Origin: Microbacterium thalli
GTDB taxonomy: Bacteria > Actinomycetota > Actinomycetes > Actinomycetales > Microbacteriaceae
Direction: 5' to 3'
Assembly: GCF_028737325.1 (NCBI RefSeq)
Contig: NZ_JAQZCH010000002.1
Coordinates: 682,001 to 746,000 of the forward strand
Length of the DNA: 64,000 bases
Below are positions 16,494-25,657 of this stretch, piece by piece; position 1 is the first letter of the stretch, and the number at the start of each line of letters is the position of its first letter. A program made the translations under genes and the position numbers. The notes beneath the pieces are model-generated. The model ran no database searches, was not told the origin of the DNA, and worked only from the letters and a program-made list of their open reading frames with translations.

Positions 16494-19400
16494 CAGTCAC
16501 CATCCCTTCTGAGCACGCCGCTGACCGCGAGCGCATGCGCCTGTTGCCTCTGGATCTCGCGTGCGAGCTGCTGCTCGTTCGTGCCGATCACCTTCTGGAT
16601 GACGACCTGCGGCACCGTCTCAGTCCGAGCTGCTGCCGGCGCGGGAGCCGCGCCCCAGCTGCTGGCATAGACGGGACGTTCCGCAAACGGCGACGCTGCA
16701 CCGTTGACGAACCCGCCCATCGCGTATCCCGGCAGGCGCATCGTGCCGCCCGCGTTCATGTACTCGAGCGCGGCCCGGTTCTCGGGGATCGCTGTATGGC
16801 GAGCATTGACGATGTACTCGCCCGTCGCGACGGCATACACCCGGTTGTCTCGGTTCGACGGGGCGCCCGGGATGATGCCGCCACCCGCACGGCCAGGCAG
16901 TACGAAGTCCTGCGAGACCGCGGCGGCCACCGTCGTCTGGATGCGCACGTTCTTGACCCACGGCACACGGTCGAGGGTCGTCATGAACCCTCGGAGCGCG
17001 TCCGTGGCCTGCGCGGTCTCGACGAGCATCTGCGTGGTCTTCGAGTCCGGCACACGGAAGATCTCGTCCGCCAGCGCGTGCACCTCGTCGGCGTTGTATC
17101 CCGCCTCGGTGGCGGTCCTGATGAACGCGTCCCGCTGCGAGTTCAGGGTGTCGATGTACTTCCGGGTCGACCCCTCCGCACCCATCGTCGCGGTGTCCTG
17201 GTCTCGCTGCTTGGTAGCGGCCTCCTCAGCCGCCCGCGCCACGTCCGTCAGGCTCGCTCGGTTCGCGGAGCCGGCGACAGTGTTGCGGTCCAGCGAGAGA
17301 TTGAAGCCGTCGAGCGTGCCGTTCGCCTCCTCGTAGACCTCCTTCTGCCGCTCGACGTCGGCGGTGATCCCCGCGAGCGCTTCCTGCCACCGCGCGTTCG
17401 CGGTCTCGGCATCCTGCGCGACCCCATTCGCCTCGAGCGTCACATCGATCAGCTGGTTGAGGCTGTCGGTGAGCGCCTTCGACTGCTCGGCGGCCAGCAG
17501 GTAGGCGTCGCTCGACGACTGCATCGCCGGCGCCGCTTCCTCGGTCGCGAGGTTCAGCAGCGCCTGGACGCGCTCAGCGTCCGTCATCGCCGAGACGTTG
17601 ATGCCCTGCGCGGTCGCCTGCGTGATGAGCGCCTGCTCGTACGCCGGCATCTGCGTCAGCAGTCGCCGCAGCGAGGTTTCGCTGCCGTCGGTCTGCTCCG
17701 CGACGCGCTGGAACGCGGATGCCGCGCCGGGCCCGTCCGTGGCGGCGAGCGAGGCGAGCTCGTCACCGATTCGCTTCAGGGCGTCCTCGGGCCCGGCGAG
17801 CGCTGCCTTGTTGGCGGGGTTCCAGAAGCCCTCTTCCCACCAGCTGCCGTTGGTGAACCCGCGGGCGGATACCTCGAGCTGCGCGAGGGTCTCGTCGAGG
17901 TCTTGCAGCTGCTGCTTCGAGTTGGTCAGCACGCCGTCGAGTACGGTGAACTGGCTGACCCGGGCGGTGTCGAGGATCGCAGCGCCGTCGGCGAGCTTGA
18001 GACTGTTCTGCATCTCCTCGGACGTCGCCGCGAGCTTCTCGAGCTGCTGCTGCAGCGCGACAGCTGCGACGCCGGCTGCGGCGAGCGCCAGCCCCCACGG
18101 GCCGGTCATGAAGCGCGCTGCGGCCGACAGGCCGGTGGCGGTCTTCCCGACCGCGGTCGTGATGCCGTTCGCCGCGCCTGCGACTGCCGGCATGGTCGAG
18201 TTCGACAGGGTCGCGAGGGCGATGCGGAACTCCGCGATCTTCGGGACGGCGAGGAGGAACGCGCCACCTGTGAGACCGACGACGCCGACCAGCGCGCCCG
18301 TGACAGCGATGGTGGTCTGGATGGGCTGGGGCAGCTGCGCGAACCCGAGCGCGAGCTGGCCGACGACCTCGGCCGCGGCCTGCACCGCGGGCAGGAAGAC
18401 GTCGCCGTACTCGATCGCGGCTTCGTTCACACGGTTCGCCATGACCTGCAGGCGAGCCTCGGTCGTGGCGTATCGCTTCTCGGCCTCCTCCGCGAGAGCG
18501 GTGTTCTGCTCCCACGCGACCGCCTGCAGATCGAGAGACTCCGCGAGCAGGTCGCCAGCGCCCTTCAGCTGAAGCAGCACGCGCTGCTCCTCGGAGGACC
18601 GGAAGCCGAGATCCGCGAGGGTTGCCACGACGTTGCCCCCGGAGGTCTCGACCCCGTTCAAGCCCTTCGCGAAGGTGTCGAGCGCCCGCACCGGATCGGC
18701 GCGGAACTGCGCCGCGAACTCCTGCGCGGTGACCCCGGCGACGTTCGCGAAGCCCTGCAGCTGCTCGCCGCCGGACTGCACTGCCGAGTAGAGGTCCTGC
18801 AGGATGCGCGACGCGACGCCACCACCGAGCTCCGCGGTGACACCCATCGATGCGAGCGCGTTCGCCAGTCCGAGGACTTCGCCCTCGCTGGCGCCGATGA
18901 GCTTTCCGGCGCCAGCGATGCGCTGCGCCATCTCGAGGATCTCGGCCTCCGTCGAAGCGCCGTCGTTGCCGAGCGCGACGAGGGTCGCGCCGAGCCGCTC
19001 GACGTCCTCCGGTGCGGTGCGCATGACGTTCATCAGCTGCGCGAGGCTGGTCGCCGCCTGGTCGGCGGTGAGGTTGGTCGTCTCGCCGAGGTCGACCATC
19101 GTCTTGGTGAACGCGGCGACGTTCTGCCGTTCGACACCGAGCTGTCCGGCCGCCTCCGCGACGGCTGCGATCTCCTGGTGGGTCGCGGGCAGGTTGGTCG
19201 CGAGACCGCGCAGCTCGGTCTGCAGCTGCGCCATCTCGGTCACGCTGCCGTCGACCGTCTTCGTCACGCCCGCCCACGCGGACTCCCAGTCGATCGCTGC
19301 CTTGACCGCGAGCGCCGTGGTCGCCATCGCGACAGCACCGACGGTGCCGAGCGCGATACCGGCCTCGTTCATCGCCTGCTTCTGTCGCTCGTACGCGGCG

Positions 19401-19513
19401 GTCGCGTCCTCCGAGCCGGCCTTCGCTCGGCGTGCGGCCTGCTCGGCCTGGTTCATGCCGTTGACGAAGCCGTTGACCTGCGCGGCCAGTGAGACCCGGA
19501 TGACGCGTTCCAT
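16493..19513 (-). CDS. Tail tape measure protein
   Basis: 1006 residues, long Ala-rich helical protein. The N-terminal region is the TP901-type core (KAAIDWESAWAGVTKTVDG, LRGLATNLPATHQEIAAVAE). A hydrophobic stretch at about 390-440 may insert in the host membrane during DNA entry. The C-terminal part has the AGGGIIPGAPSNRDN glycine-rich motif common to actinophage tape measures. At roughly 0.15 nm per residue the tail would be about 150 nm (inference). Preceded by the frameshifted chaperone genes, as in most siphoviruses. Confidence 0.93.
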   Translation of the reverse strand: MERVIRVSLAAQVNGFVNGMNQAEQAARRAKAGSEDATAAYERQKQAMNEAGIALGTVGAVAMATTALAVKAAIDWESAWAGVTKTVDGSVTEMAQLQTELRGLATNLPATHQEIAAVAEAAGQLGVERQNVAAFTKTMVDLGETTNLTADQAATSLAQLMNVMRTAPEDVERLGATLVALGNDGASTEAEILEMAQRIAGAGKLIGASEGEVLGLANALASMGVTAELGGGVASRILQDLYSAVQSGGEQLQGFANVAGVTAQEFAAQFRADPVRALDTFAKGLNGVETSGGNVVATLADLGFRSSEEQRVLLQLKGAGDLLAESLDLQAVAWEQNTALAEEAEKRYATTEARLQVMANRVNEAAIEYGDVFLPAVQAAAEVVGQLALGFAQLPQPIQTTIAVTGALVGVVGLTGGAFLLAVPKIAEFRIALATLSNSTMPAVAGAANGITTAVGKTATGLSAAARFMTGPWGLALAAAGVAAVALQQQLEKLAATSEEMQNSLKLADGAAILDTARVSQFTVLDGVLTNSKQQLQDLDETLAQLEVSARGFTNGSWWEEGFWNPANKAALAGPEDALKRIGDELASLAATDGPGAASAFQRVAEQTDGSETSLRRLLTQMPAYEQALITQATAQGINVSAMTDAERVQALLNLATEEAAPAMQSSSDAYLLAAEQSKALTDSLNQLIDVTLEANGVAQDAETANARWQEALAGITADVERQKEVYEEANGTLDGFNLSLDRNTVAGSANRASLTDVARAAEEAATKQRDQDTATMGAEGSTRKYIDTLNSQRDAFIRTATEAGYNADEVHALADEIFRVPDSKTTQMLVETAQATDALRGFMTTLDRVPWVKNVRIQTTVAAAVSQDFVLPGRAGGGIIPGAPSNRDNRVYAVATGEYIVNARHTAIPENRAALEYMNAGGTMRLPGYAMGGFVNGAASPFAERPVYASSWGAAPAPAAARTETVPQVVIQKVIGTNEQQLAREIQRQQAHALAVSGVLRRDGD

Positions 19514-19546
19514 CGCACCTCCCGGGTGATCTGTGCCCGCAGGCGG

Positions 19547-20556
19547 TCAGCCGCCCTCCGGGCGCGTGTAGTCGACCCGCTCGACGGTGAAATACACGCC
19601 GTTGAGGTTCGCGTCCTCGCCTGCCTGCTTGCGATGCGCGGCAAGGGCGTTCTGTTCGGCGCGCTCGGCCCAGTTGGTGAACGGCCCGCGAGGCATGTAT
19701 CCGTACCCGGAGTCGACGTTGGGATCGGCGCCGTCGCTCGTCGCATCGGGTAGCCATTCGCCGTGCCGGCCGGTGCGCACCCTGATGTACTCCTCGGCGA
19801 GCAGAAGCGTGACCTGCTCGTCGTCGTACTCGGGCTCAGGTCGTGATGAGACGAGGCGGTCGCCGTCGTACTCATAGAAGGTGCGAGGCTCCCACCCCCA
19901 GAGCCGCCGGGGGGCGACTCCGAGGCGCGCGGCGAGAGCTACTTGCTGTCGGAGCGCGTCGCTACTCCGGAGCTTTTTACGAGCAGGTCCAGGCGGGCCG
20001 AGGGCTCGTAGTCGTTGAGCGTCCAAATCGCGTCGCGCAGCAGGGTTACCTCGCTGCCGGCGAGGACGGAGACGAGGTCGTCCCACTCCCCCGGCTCGAT
20101 CGGGGTCGTGTCCTCGCCATCGACAAAGTGGGCGTAGACGGCGCTGTTCGGATCGATGCTGCGGTCGTCGAGCCGGTGCCGGTACTTCGCGACCGCGTCG
20201 CATACGGCGTCGAGGTTGTAGCCGTAGTGCAGGTCGAGCGGGACGTCGGGGCGGCTCGGGTGGTGGGAGATCGTCTCGGCCCACGCGTCGCCGGGGAGGC
20301 GTGTCACGCGGACCGTGACGAGCGAGCTGGTGGCCTCGGCATCGATCGCGTCGACCTGCGCGCGCACTGCGGCGGCACGCTCGTCGTTGGGGCCGGAGAG
20401 GCGCTGGTCCGCGGCGTCCTGCTGCTCCGCTTGCTCGAGCTGCTGGATGAGCTCGTCGCGTCGCGCGGCGATGTCGGTATCGAGGCAGACAGTCACGTCT
20501 TTGTGGGGTCGGGGTGCGGCCTTCGCTGCTGCGAGGCGCTCGTGAGGGGTGGTCAT
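19547..20556 (-). CDS. Tail assembly chaperone fusion, gpGT-like, by -1 frameshift
   Basis: The downstream open frame (to 19547) has no good start of its own and continues the G protein if the ribosome slips -1 on GTAAAAAGC (19972-19980). The G frame reads LLVK then SSG; the -1 frame reads LLVK then KLRSSDA. The T part (~145 residues) includes GVAPRRLWGWEPRTFYEYD and an acidic/aromatic tail. GT fusions bind the tape measure during tail assembly. The slip site is inferred from frame geometry. Confidence 0.78.
19939..20556 (-). CDS. Tail assembly chaperone, gpG-like
   Basis: 205 residues from the ATG at 20556 (MTTPHERLAAAKAAPRP). It lies between the tail tube and tape measure genes, where tail assembly chaperones are always found. 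The N-terminus is helical and charged, the rest resembles a phage chaperone core (DAVCDAVAKYRHR, LRDAIWTLNDYEPSARLDLL). It ends shortly after a slippery AAAAAG run. Confidence 0.8.
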   Translation of the reverse strand: MTTPHERLAAAKAAPRPHKDVTVCLDTDIAARRDELIQQLEQAEQQDAADQRLSGPNDERAAAVRAQVDAIDAEATSSLVTVRVTRLPGDAWAETISHHPSRPDVPLDLHYGYNLDAVCDAVAKYRHRLDDRSIDPNSAVYAHFVDGEDTTPIEPGEWDDLVSVLAGSEVTLLRDAIWTLNDYEPSARLDLLVKSSGVATRSDSK

Positions 20557-20588
20557 GATTCCGCCGTGTTCTCCGCCGTGTGAGGGGA

Positions 20589-20622
20589 CCTGTGGGGGCG
20601 CGCGGCGGCACGCCCCCACAGG
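20589..20622. terminator. 12-bp perfect hairpin after the tail tube gene
   Basis: CCTGTGGGGGCG and CGCCCCCACAGG (20589-20600, 20611-20622) with a 10-nt loop. It lies between the major tail protein stop and the chaperone start. It lacks a U-tract and may reduce readthrough or protect the tail-tube mRNA 3' end. Confidence 0.65.
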
Positions 20623-20629
20623 GGTTGGG

Positions 20630-21157
20630 TCAGGCTCCCGCTGTGAGCGCGTGCTCGCGGGACACGTAGTCCACGACGACGGGCTGCGTCTTCGTGAACT
20701 TGCCGGTGCCGTTCGGTGCGGCGCCGTTCTGCTCGCCGAGCGACACCTTCAGCGCGCGGACCTTGTCGCCGGCCGTCGCGACCTTCGAGTTCGCGACCTT
20801 GCGGCGCTCCACGAAGATCCAGGCGCCGCCGTCCTTAAGGATCTCGGACGCCGAAGAGGGGTCGTCGGAGTCGACGTACCCGAGGTCGGCGAGCTCCGGG
20901 TTCACGCGGCCGAGCGACTGCCGGCGCTGTCGGGCGGTCAGGCGCGGGTCGTCGTTCTTCTCCTGCGGCATCGTCAGGTTCCAGCCGTCGGGCAGGAAGC
21001 TGTACGTGACCCGCTTCGCGGTCGCCGCGGACAGGTCCGCGACCGTGATCTGGTCGAGATTGATCCCGGGGGTGCTCGCGGGGATCACCCAGATCGTGAG
21101 GTTGCCGGTCTGGTCTACGGCCGGGGGGCCGTTCTGCGGCTCGATGACATCGGCCAT
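20630..21157 (-). CDS. Major tail (tube) protein
   Basis: 175 residues from the ATG at 21157, which follows a strong GAAAGGAGATG ribosome-binding site, fitting high expression. Beta-rich, with VTYSFLPDGWN and WIFVERRKV segments seen in actinophage tube proteins. It is located before the frameshifted chaperones and the tape measure. Hairpins on both sides isolate its mRNA. Confidence 0.82.
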   Translation of the reverse strand: MADVIEPQNGPPAVDQTGNLTIWVIPASTPGINLDQITVADLSAATAKRVTYSFLPDGWNLTMPQEKNDDPRLTARQRRQSLGRVNPELADLGYVDSDDPSSASEILKDGGAWIFVERRKVANSKVATAGDKVRALKVSLGEQNGAAPNGTGKFTKTQPVVVDYVSREHALTAGA

Positions 21158-21227
21158 CGCATCTCCTTTCGTCTCCCCGGTGGCCGGGGTATCGGTGGAC
21201 CCTCGGGGAGTCGAGGGGGTCAGTGGG

Positions 21228-21647
21228 TCACGCGGCGCGAGAGCTGCGCGCGACGTAGTACAGGTCGCGGTGGAAGAGGTCCGTGGTGTTGTCGTGGTCG
21301 AGCTCGCCGAGCTCGTCGCGATGGAACGGTGTGCAAGACCGGTGAGGGACAGCCATGGACCAGCCCTGCAGCTGGTCGTGCACGGCATCCGTGAGATCGT
21401 TCGCGCCGAACCGGGTCGATGCGACGACGCGCACGAACACCTCCATGTCGGAGTCGCCGTCAGGCCCGGGGGTGCCGGTGAGGCGTTCCTTCTCGAGCTG
21501 CGGCATGGTCAGGCCGAAGACGATGTGGTTCTCGCGGACGACCTCGCCGGTCTTGGTCTTGCGGACGGTGTCGTGGATGATGCCCGCGAGATGCGAGTGC
21601 TCCGACAGGCGGGTGACCGCGGCGTCGTGGTGGTCGTTCAGGGACAT
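21228..21647 (-). CDS. Tail terminator / minor capsid-completion protein
   Basis: 139 residues, between the HK97-gp10-like protein and the tail tube, the usual slot of the tail terminator. N-terminal MSLNDHHDAAVTRL followed by a beta-rich centre (NHIVFGLTMPQLE) is compatible with that fold. Position drives the call. Confidence 0.62.
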   Translation of the reverse strand: MSLNDHHDAAVTRLSEHSHLAGIIHDTVRKTKTGEVVRENHIVFGLTMPQLEKERLTGTPGPDGDSDMEVFVRVVASTRFGANDLTDAVHDQLQGWSMAVPHRSCTPFHRDELGELDHDNTTDLFHRDLYYVARSSRAA

Positions 21648-22084
21648 CAGAACCCCGATTCCCTCAGCGACTGCTCCACCGCGATATCGACGCCGCGCTC
21701 GAGCTCCTCGGCAGCGAACTTCTCGGCCGCGCGCCGAGCCCGGTCCGGAGGCCGCGACACCGAGCTGCGCGGGTCGTCAAAGATGCCAGCGGAGGGCACG
21801 AGCCCGCCGCGGCCTGTCCTCCCGCCGTAGCGGCTGAGGTTCGGGCCGACCTCGCCCTCAATGCTGGCCGAGGCCGCGCCGCCCATCACGCCCGCACTGG
21901 ACCCGATCGTGTAGTCGATCGTCGCGGTGTACTGGCGGCCGAGGGGGTTGCCGGCGGCATCTCTCCGCCACCCGTCGCGGGTGCGCATGAGCGTCTGCTG
22001 CACCGCCTGGCGAGCCTTGTTCGGCACGAGGCCCTGGATGCCACTCAGGTCGCGGATGAGCCCGTCGAAGCTGTCATCGGCCAC
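21647..22084 (-). CDS. HK97 gp10-like head-tail joining protein
   Basis: 145 residues with the pattern of the gp10 family: an N-terminal helix (FDGLIRDLSGIQ), a middle stretch with GAASASIEGEVGPNLSRYGG, and a C-terminal helix (RAAEKFAAEELERGVDIAV). It joins the head completion ring to the tail. It shares a base with the neighbouring terminator gene. Confidence 0.75.
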   Translation of the reverse strand: MADDSFDGLIRDLSGIQGLVPNKARQAVQQTLMRTRDGWRRDAAGNPLGRQYTATIDYTIGSSAGVMGGAASASIEGEVGPNLSRYGGRTGRGGLVPSAGIFDDPRSSVSRPPDRARRAAEKFAAEELERGVDIAVEQSLRESGF

Positions 22085-22096
22085 GGCACCCTCCGA

Positions 22097-22486
22097 TCAG
22101 GTCAGGATCTTCAGCGGATACCGGGCGGCGGTCGTCTGACCGTCCTCCGGCTGCCCGTCGACCGTGAACTTCTGGCCGACGAGCGCGGTGCTCGCCTCCG
22201 ACGCGGTGATGTGCACCTCGGCGTCACGGGTGAGCACGGTGCCCGAGGGCAGCTTCAGGACCGGCGACTGTTCCGCCAGGTCCTGCGACCCACTGTCGCG
22301 ATCTGAGACCGTCAGCGAGGCGTAAACGAGCTGCGCGGGGCCCTTGTACTGCTCCTCCACCAGGACGCGTGTCGCCTTCCCGGTCGGACGGTCGTAGCCG
22401 TCCTCGAACGTGCCGATCTCGACGGTCTCCGAGAAGCGCTCCTCGGTGCGTGCGCGTGCGCGCTCGAGGAACGCCTTCCCGATCAC
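22097..22486 (-). CDS. Head-tail connector protein (129 aa)
   Basis: Small beta-rich protein in the connector cluster, similar in length and pattern (TARYPLKIL end, VLTRDAEVHITAS) to actinophage DUF6093-type head closure proteins. It overlaps the upstream Gp15-like gene by 4 nt. Confidence 0.65.
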   Translation of the reverse strand: MIGKAFLERARARTEERFSETVEIGTFEDGYDRPTGKATRVLVEEQYKGPAQLVYASLTVSDRDSGSQDLAEQSPVLKLPSGTVLTRDAEVHITASEASTALVGQKFTVDGQPEDGQTTAARYPLKILT

Positions 22487-22872
22487 GTCGACCCCAGCAC
22501 GATGCTGAACGCGCCACGCCGGCGGCGCGTGCGCGGGACGAGCTTCGCGATCTCGTCCTCGGTTACGTACACCCGGCCGGACGACACGGAGCTGTCACGC
22601 CGCCGCGTCTCCCGGTAGTCGTCGATCGCGGTCGACTCTTCGAGCCACCCCTCGGTGTTCACGAGGTAGCGGCGGACCATCTCGACGACGGTGCTCACGT
22701 AAAGCGTCTGCCAGAGGGCATCGGTCGGCGGCACGACGACACCGCGCTGCTGCAGCTCGTACTGCACCTCAGCTACGGCATCCCCGAGCCGCTTCTCGGC
22801 GACGGCCCGCTCCTCGGCAGTGAGCTCCCGCCACCGCGACGAGAGCTCGGCGACGGTGACGGGAGGCCACAT
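22483..22872 (-). CDS. Head-tail adaptor, Gp19/Gp15/Gp42 type (129 aa)
   Basis: Helical N-terminus (TVAELSSRWRELTAEERAVA) typical of adaptor proteins that sit under the portal, then VSTVVEMVRRYL. The ATG at 22872 fits the neighbour spacing. Confidence 0.72.
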   Translation of the reverse strand: MWPPVTVAELSSRWRELTAEERAVAEKRLGDAVAEVQYELQQRGVVVPPTDALWQTLYVSTVVEMVRRYLVNTEGWLEESTAIDDYRETRRRDSSVSSGRVYVTEDEIAKLVPRTRRRRGAFSIVLGST

Positions 22873-22876
22873 CGGC

Positions 22877-23410
22877 TTACTCCGTCGCGATCTTCGCGTC
22901 GTCGAGCGCCGCGATGATGTCGCCGCGGGACGCCGCGTCATCGAACGCGATCTTCAGCCCGGCGCGCTTGGCCGCCTCGACCGCGTAGGCGCGCCACACG
23001 TCCGCACCCGAGCCCGCGCCGGCCTTCGGCGGAACGACCAACGGCGCGTCCTCGTCGGAGCCGCCGCCGTCACCCTCGGGTGCGCCGTGCAGCTCGATCT
23101 CGAAGTGCGCGGCGACCTGCTCGAGCAGCTCCTGCGGCTCGGCGCCGTCGGCGACCAGGCGGTCGAGGACGTCGGGCAGCGACTCCGGCTCACGGCCGGC
23201 GCCCTGCTCGGTAGACGCCGCGCTGGCGGATGCCGTGGTGCCGGTCGACGTCCACGGCGGGGTCTGATTCTTCACGTCGCCGCCCTCGACGGCGTGACCG
23301 CCGACGAAGTAGCCAGCGGGGATCTTGTCGCCCGCCTTGAGGATGACCCGCTCGCGCGCCTGGTTGATGGCGTGGACGGTGCCCTCGAGGTCTTCACGAA
23401 CCTTGCTCAT
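22877..23410 (-). CDS. Structural accessory protein with HeH-like C-terminus (177 aa)
   Basis: It lies between the major capsid gene and the adaptor. The first ~60 residues contain KAGDKIPAGYFVGGHAV. The middle is an acidic, Gly/Ser-rich linker. The last ~35 residues (EAAKRAGLKIAFDDAASR.. IIAALDDA) resemble the HeH/LEM helix-extension-helix found at phage head proteins. Exact role unknown. Confidence 0.55.
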   Translation of the reverse strand: MSKVREDLEGTVHAINQARERVILKAGDKIPAGYFVGGHAVEGGDVKNQTPPWTSTGTTASASAASTEQGAGREPESLPDVLDRLVADGAEPQELLEQVAAHFEIELHGAPEGDGGGSDEDAPLVVPPKAGAGSGADVWRAYAVEAAKRAGLKIAFDDAASRGDIIAALDDAKIATE

Positions 23411-23432
23411 GCGAGGCTCCTCTCTCTCCCGT

Positions 23433-23464
23433 GGTGGGGAGCCGGGAGTAGTCGGCTCCCCACC
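23433..23464. terminator. 12-bp perfect hairpin after the major capsid gene
   Basis: GGTGGGGAGCCG / CGGCTCCCCACC (23433-23444, 23453-23464), 8-nt loop, starting 14 bases after the capsid stop on the - strand. No U-tract. It is probably an mRNA 3'-end stabiliser or partial terminator that lets capsid be made in excess. Confidence 0.65.
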
Positions 23465-23477
23465 AGATGGGGTCAGG

Positions 23478-24494
23478 TCAGGCGAGCACCGTCGCGGCGA
23501 GCGACAGGTTCGCGTTGGCGAGCACGGGCAGGTTGATCGAGTCACCGACGACCTCGGCGATCATCGGGGGCTTCTCGCCGCGGTACACGCCCGCGACGAT
23601 GCCCGGCTGCTCGGACTCCTCGATGCCGTACTCCTCGGCGGTCGACGTCAGGGTCTGACCCCAGAACGTCGCGCCGAGCTGCGTGCCCTGCCAGTCCGTC
23701 GGCTCGACCGGCTCGGGGAGCAGGAAGAGCTTCCGGTCGTCGAGGACGCGGCCAGAGGCGGTGCGGCGGTTGAAGATCTCGATCTCCGGCAGGCCGGCTC
23801 CCGAGATCACCGCGCGCACCTGCTCCTCGGTCGCGGGACGGCTGCCGCCACCGACGAGCGAGGTGCGGAACTGCGTGCCGGCGGCGAGGGCCCGGTACAC
23901 GCGACGCGTCATCACGAGACGGCCCGGCTCAGCGCCGTTGGTCTCGGAGTACGTGTCGATGAGTCCCTCGAGGAACTCGATCCGGTCCGCGTCGGGGTCC
24001 GCCCACAGGCTCGTAGCCGTGACGTCGTGGTTCGCCGAACGGCCGAAGCTGTCGGCGGCGCCGATCTCGGGGATCGTCGCGACGCCCGTGTTGATCACGA
24101 TGCCTCGCAGGCGCTCAGCGCGGTCGGAGATCGCGCGCACCACCTGGCGGGCCGTGCTCAGGATCGAACGCCGCAGCGTGTCGTCCGAAGCACCGCGGGT
24201 GCGGAGCTGGTCGTACTCCGAGACGGGGATCTCCTCGGAGAGCGCCGGCAGCTCGAGCGTGACGCGCTTGCCGCCGGGCTGCTTGCCGACCTTCGGCTCG
24301 GCGTCGTACGCGCGGTAGCTCGCCTCAGCGACGAGACCGTTCGCGCCGGCACGGAAGCGCACGACGATGTCGGGCACCTCGCGGTTGGGGAGGTAGCGCG
24401 CGAGGGTTCCCTGCGCTGCCTCGTAGTCCTCCTGAGCTGCGCGGACGTATCCGGTCAGTTCAGCGGGGTCGATGATGTCGGTCCAGAGGGCCAT
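23478..24494 (-). CDS. Major capsid protein (phage capsid E family)
   Basis: 338 residues, matching the lambda gpE-like capsid family: N-terminal MALWTDIIDPAELTGYVRA, a central long helix (LSTARQVVRAISDRAERLRG), KLFLLPEP near the C-terminus and a closing NANLSLAATVLA. It follows scaffold and decoration genes and is bordered by a strong hairpin downstream. It assembles the procapsid shell with the scaffold at 24916-25551. Confidence 0.9.
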   Translation of the reverse strand: MALWTDIIDPAELTGYVRAAQEDYEAAQGTLARYLPNREVPDIVVRFRAGANGLVAEASYRAYDAEPKVGKQPGGKRVTLELPALSEEIPVSEYDQLRTRGASDDTLRRSILSTARQVVRAISDRAERLRGIVINTGVATIPEIGAADSFGRSANHDVTATSLWADPDADRIEFLEGLIDTYSETNGAEPGRLVMTRRVYRALAAGTQFRTSLVGGGSRPATEEQVRAVISGAGLPEIEIFNRRTASGRVLDDRKLFLLPEPVEPTDWQGTQLGATFWGQTLTSTAEEYGIEESEQPGIVAGVYRGEKPPMIAEVVGDSINLPVLANANLSLAATVLA

Positions 24495-24511
24495 GTCTTA
24501 CTCCTTCCCCG

Positions 24512-24910
24512 TCAGACGTAGAGGATGTTCGAGCCGTTCTTCGCGCCGGCGGGGGCGACGAAGGACGACCAGGCGGACAGGATGCCGGCGACCTTGGACG
24601 CGATGACGCGGCCGTGATCGAACAGCGGGACGCCGAAGTCGGCGCTCCCCACGACCTTCTGGTCGGTGAGGATGTGGCCGGCGAGAACGCCGGCGCCGGT
24701 GGTCGTACCCGCGGTGGGGTCGTACGGCACCAGCTTCCCGCCGACCTTGGCGACGGGGGTGCCCGACGGGATGTAGCCGTCGGGGTAGTGGTCGGCGGCG
24801 GTGAACGTGGAGACGTCGAGGATCTCGGTGCGCGCATTGCGGATGCCGTGCGTCGAACCGAGCCACGTCTGGTCACCGCTGCCGAAGTTCTCCGTGCGGA
24901 GCTTGGGCAT
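24512..24910 (-). CDS. Head decoration protein
   Basis: 132 residues, Gly/Thr-rich beta protein with PDGYIPSGTPVAKV and a stretch GVLAGHILTDQKVV typical of lambda gpD-like decoration proteins, encoded directly before the capsid gene. It would bind the outer capsid surface after expansion. Confidence 0.75.
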   Translation of the reverse strand: MPKLRTENFGSGDQTWLGSTHGIRNARTEILDVSTFTAADHYPDGYIPSGTPVAKVGGKLVPYDPTAGTTTGAGVLAGHILTDQKVVGSADFGVPLFDHGRVIASKVAGILSAWSSFVAPAGAKNGSNILYV

Positions 24911-24915
24911 GAGGA

Positions 24916-25551
24916 TCAGTCCTTCTTCTTGGGGGTCTTCTCGGATGCGAACAGGTCTCGGCCCGCCGAGACGCTGCCGCCGGTGGCGTTGGCGTCGCGG
25001 GTGCCCTGCGCGCGGAGACGACGGGAGGGGGCGGCGCCCTCCTCCGAGTTGTCATCGACCCACTTCTGCAGCTTCTCGGTGTCGACGGTCTTGCCGTCGG
25101 CGCCGATGAACTGCGAGCGGTCGAGCGCGAAGAGCTTCGACGCCGGGTAGTTCCGGCCGTCGAGGGCCTTCTCGAGCTGGTCGGTGACTCGCTCGAGGGC
25201 GAGCTCCTTCCGCTCTGCTGCGAGGGCGTCATCGATGCGCTGCTGCACGTCGTCGGCGGAGACGCCCGCGGGCTTCCCCTCACCGCCACCGTCGGCCGGC
25301 TTGCCGTCACCGGCGCCGTCCTTCGGCCCCTTCGCCGCGTTCTCGATCTTCTGCCGCTCGTCGGCCCGAGCATTGCGCTCGGCTCGTGCGGTGCGATCGG
25401 CGACGATACGGTCGACGTCCTCCTGGGTGAACGTGCGGGCACCGCCGTCTCCGCCGGAGCCGCCATCACCGCCCCCGCCGTCTCCACCCTCATCCGCGAA
25501 GCGAAGGAAGGGGGGCTGGCTGATGAGCTGTCCGAAGGCGTTGCGCTTCAT
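24916..25551 (-). CDS. Capsid scaffolding protein
   Basis: 211 residues from the ATG at 25551, after GAGAGGAAC. Its composition is typical of scaffolds: Gly/Asp-rich start, a highly charged helical centre (DVDRIVADRTARAERNARAD), a C-terminal basic end (KTPKKKD). Directly upstream of decoration and capsid genes. No protease motif is seen. Confidence 0.78.
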   Translation of the reverse strand: MKRNAFGQLISQPPFLRFADEGGDGGGGDGGSGGDGGARTFTQEDVDRIVADRTARAERNARADERQKIENAAKGPKDGAGDGKPADGGGEGKPAGVSADDVQQRIDDALAAERKELALERVTDQLEKALDGRNYPASKLFALDRSQFIGADGKTVDTEKLQKWVDDNSEEGAAPSRRLRAQGTRDANATGGSVSAGRDLFASEKTPKKKD

Positions 25552-25657
25552 GATGTTCCTCTCCGTTTTCGGCCCGTCGGCCATCACCGTTTAGGCCCCG
25601 TCGGGCACCGCGACACGTTCGCGTGACGTTCCCGCCGGGCGGCGGGGAGTTCGAGGG

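Noticed and set aside
16484..19492. A 1002-codon open frame on the + strand
   Set aside because: It is the antisense shadow of the tape measure gene, Arg-rich and without domains; the - strand protein has clear tape-measure motifs.
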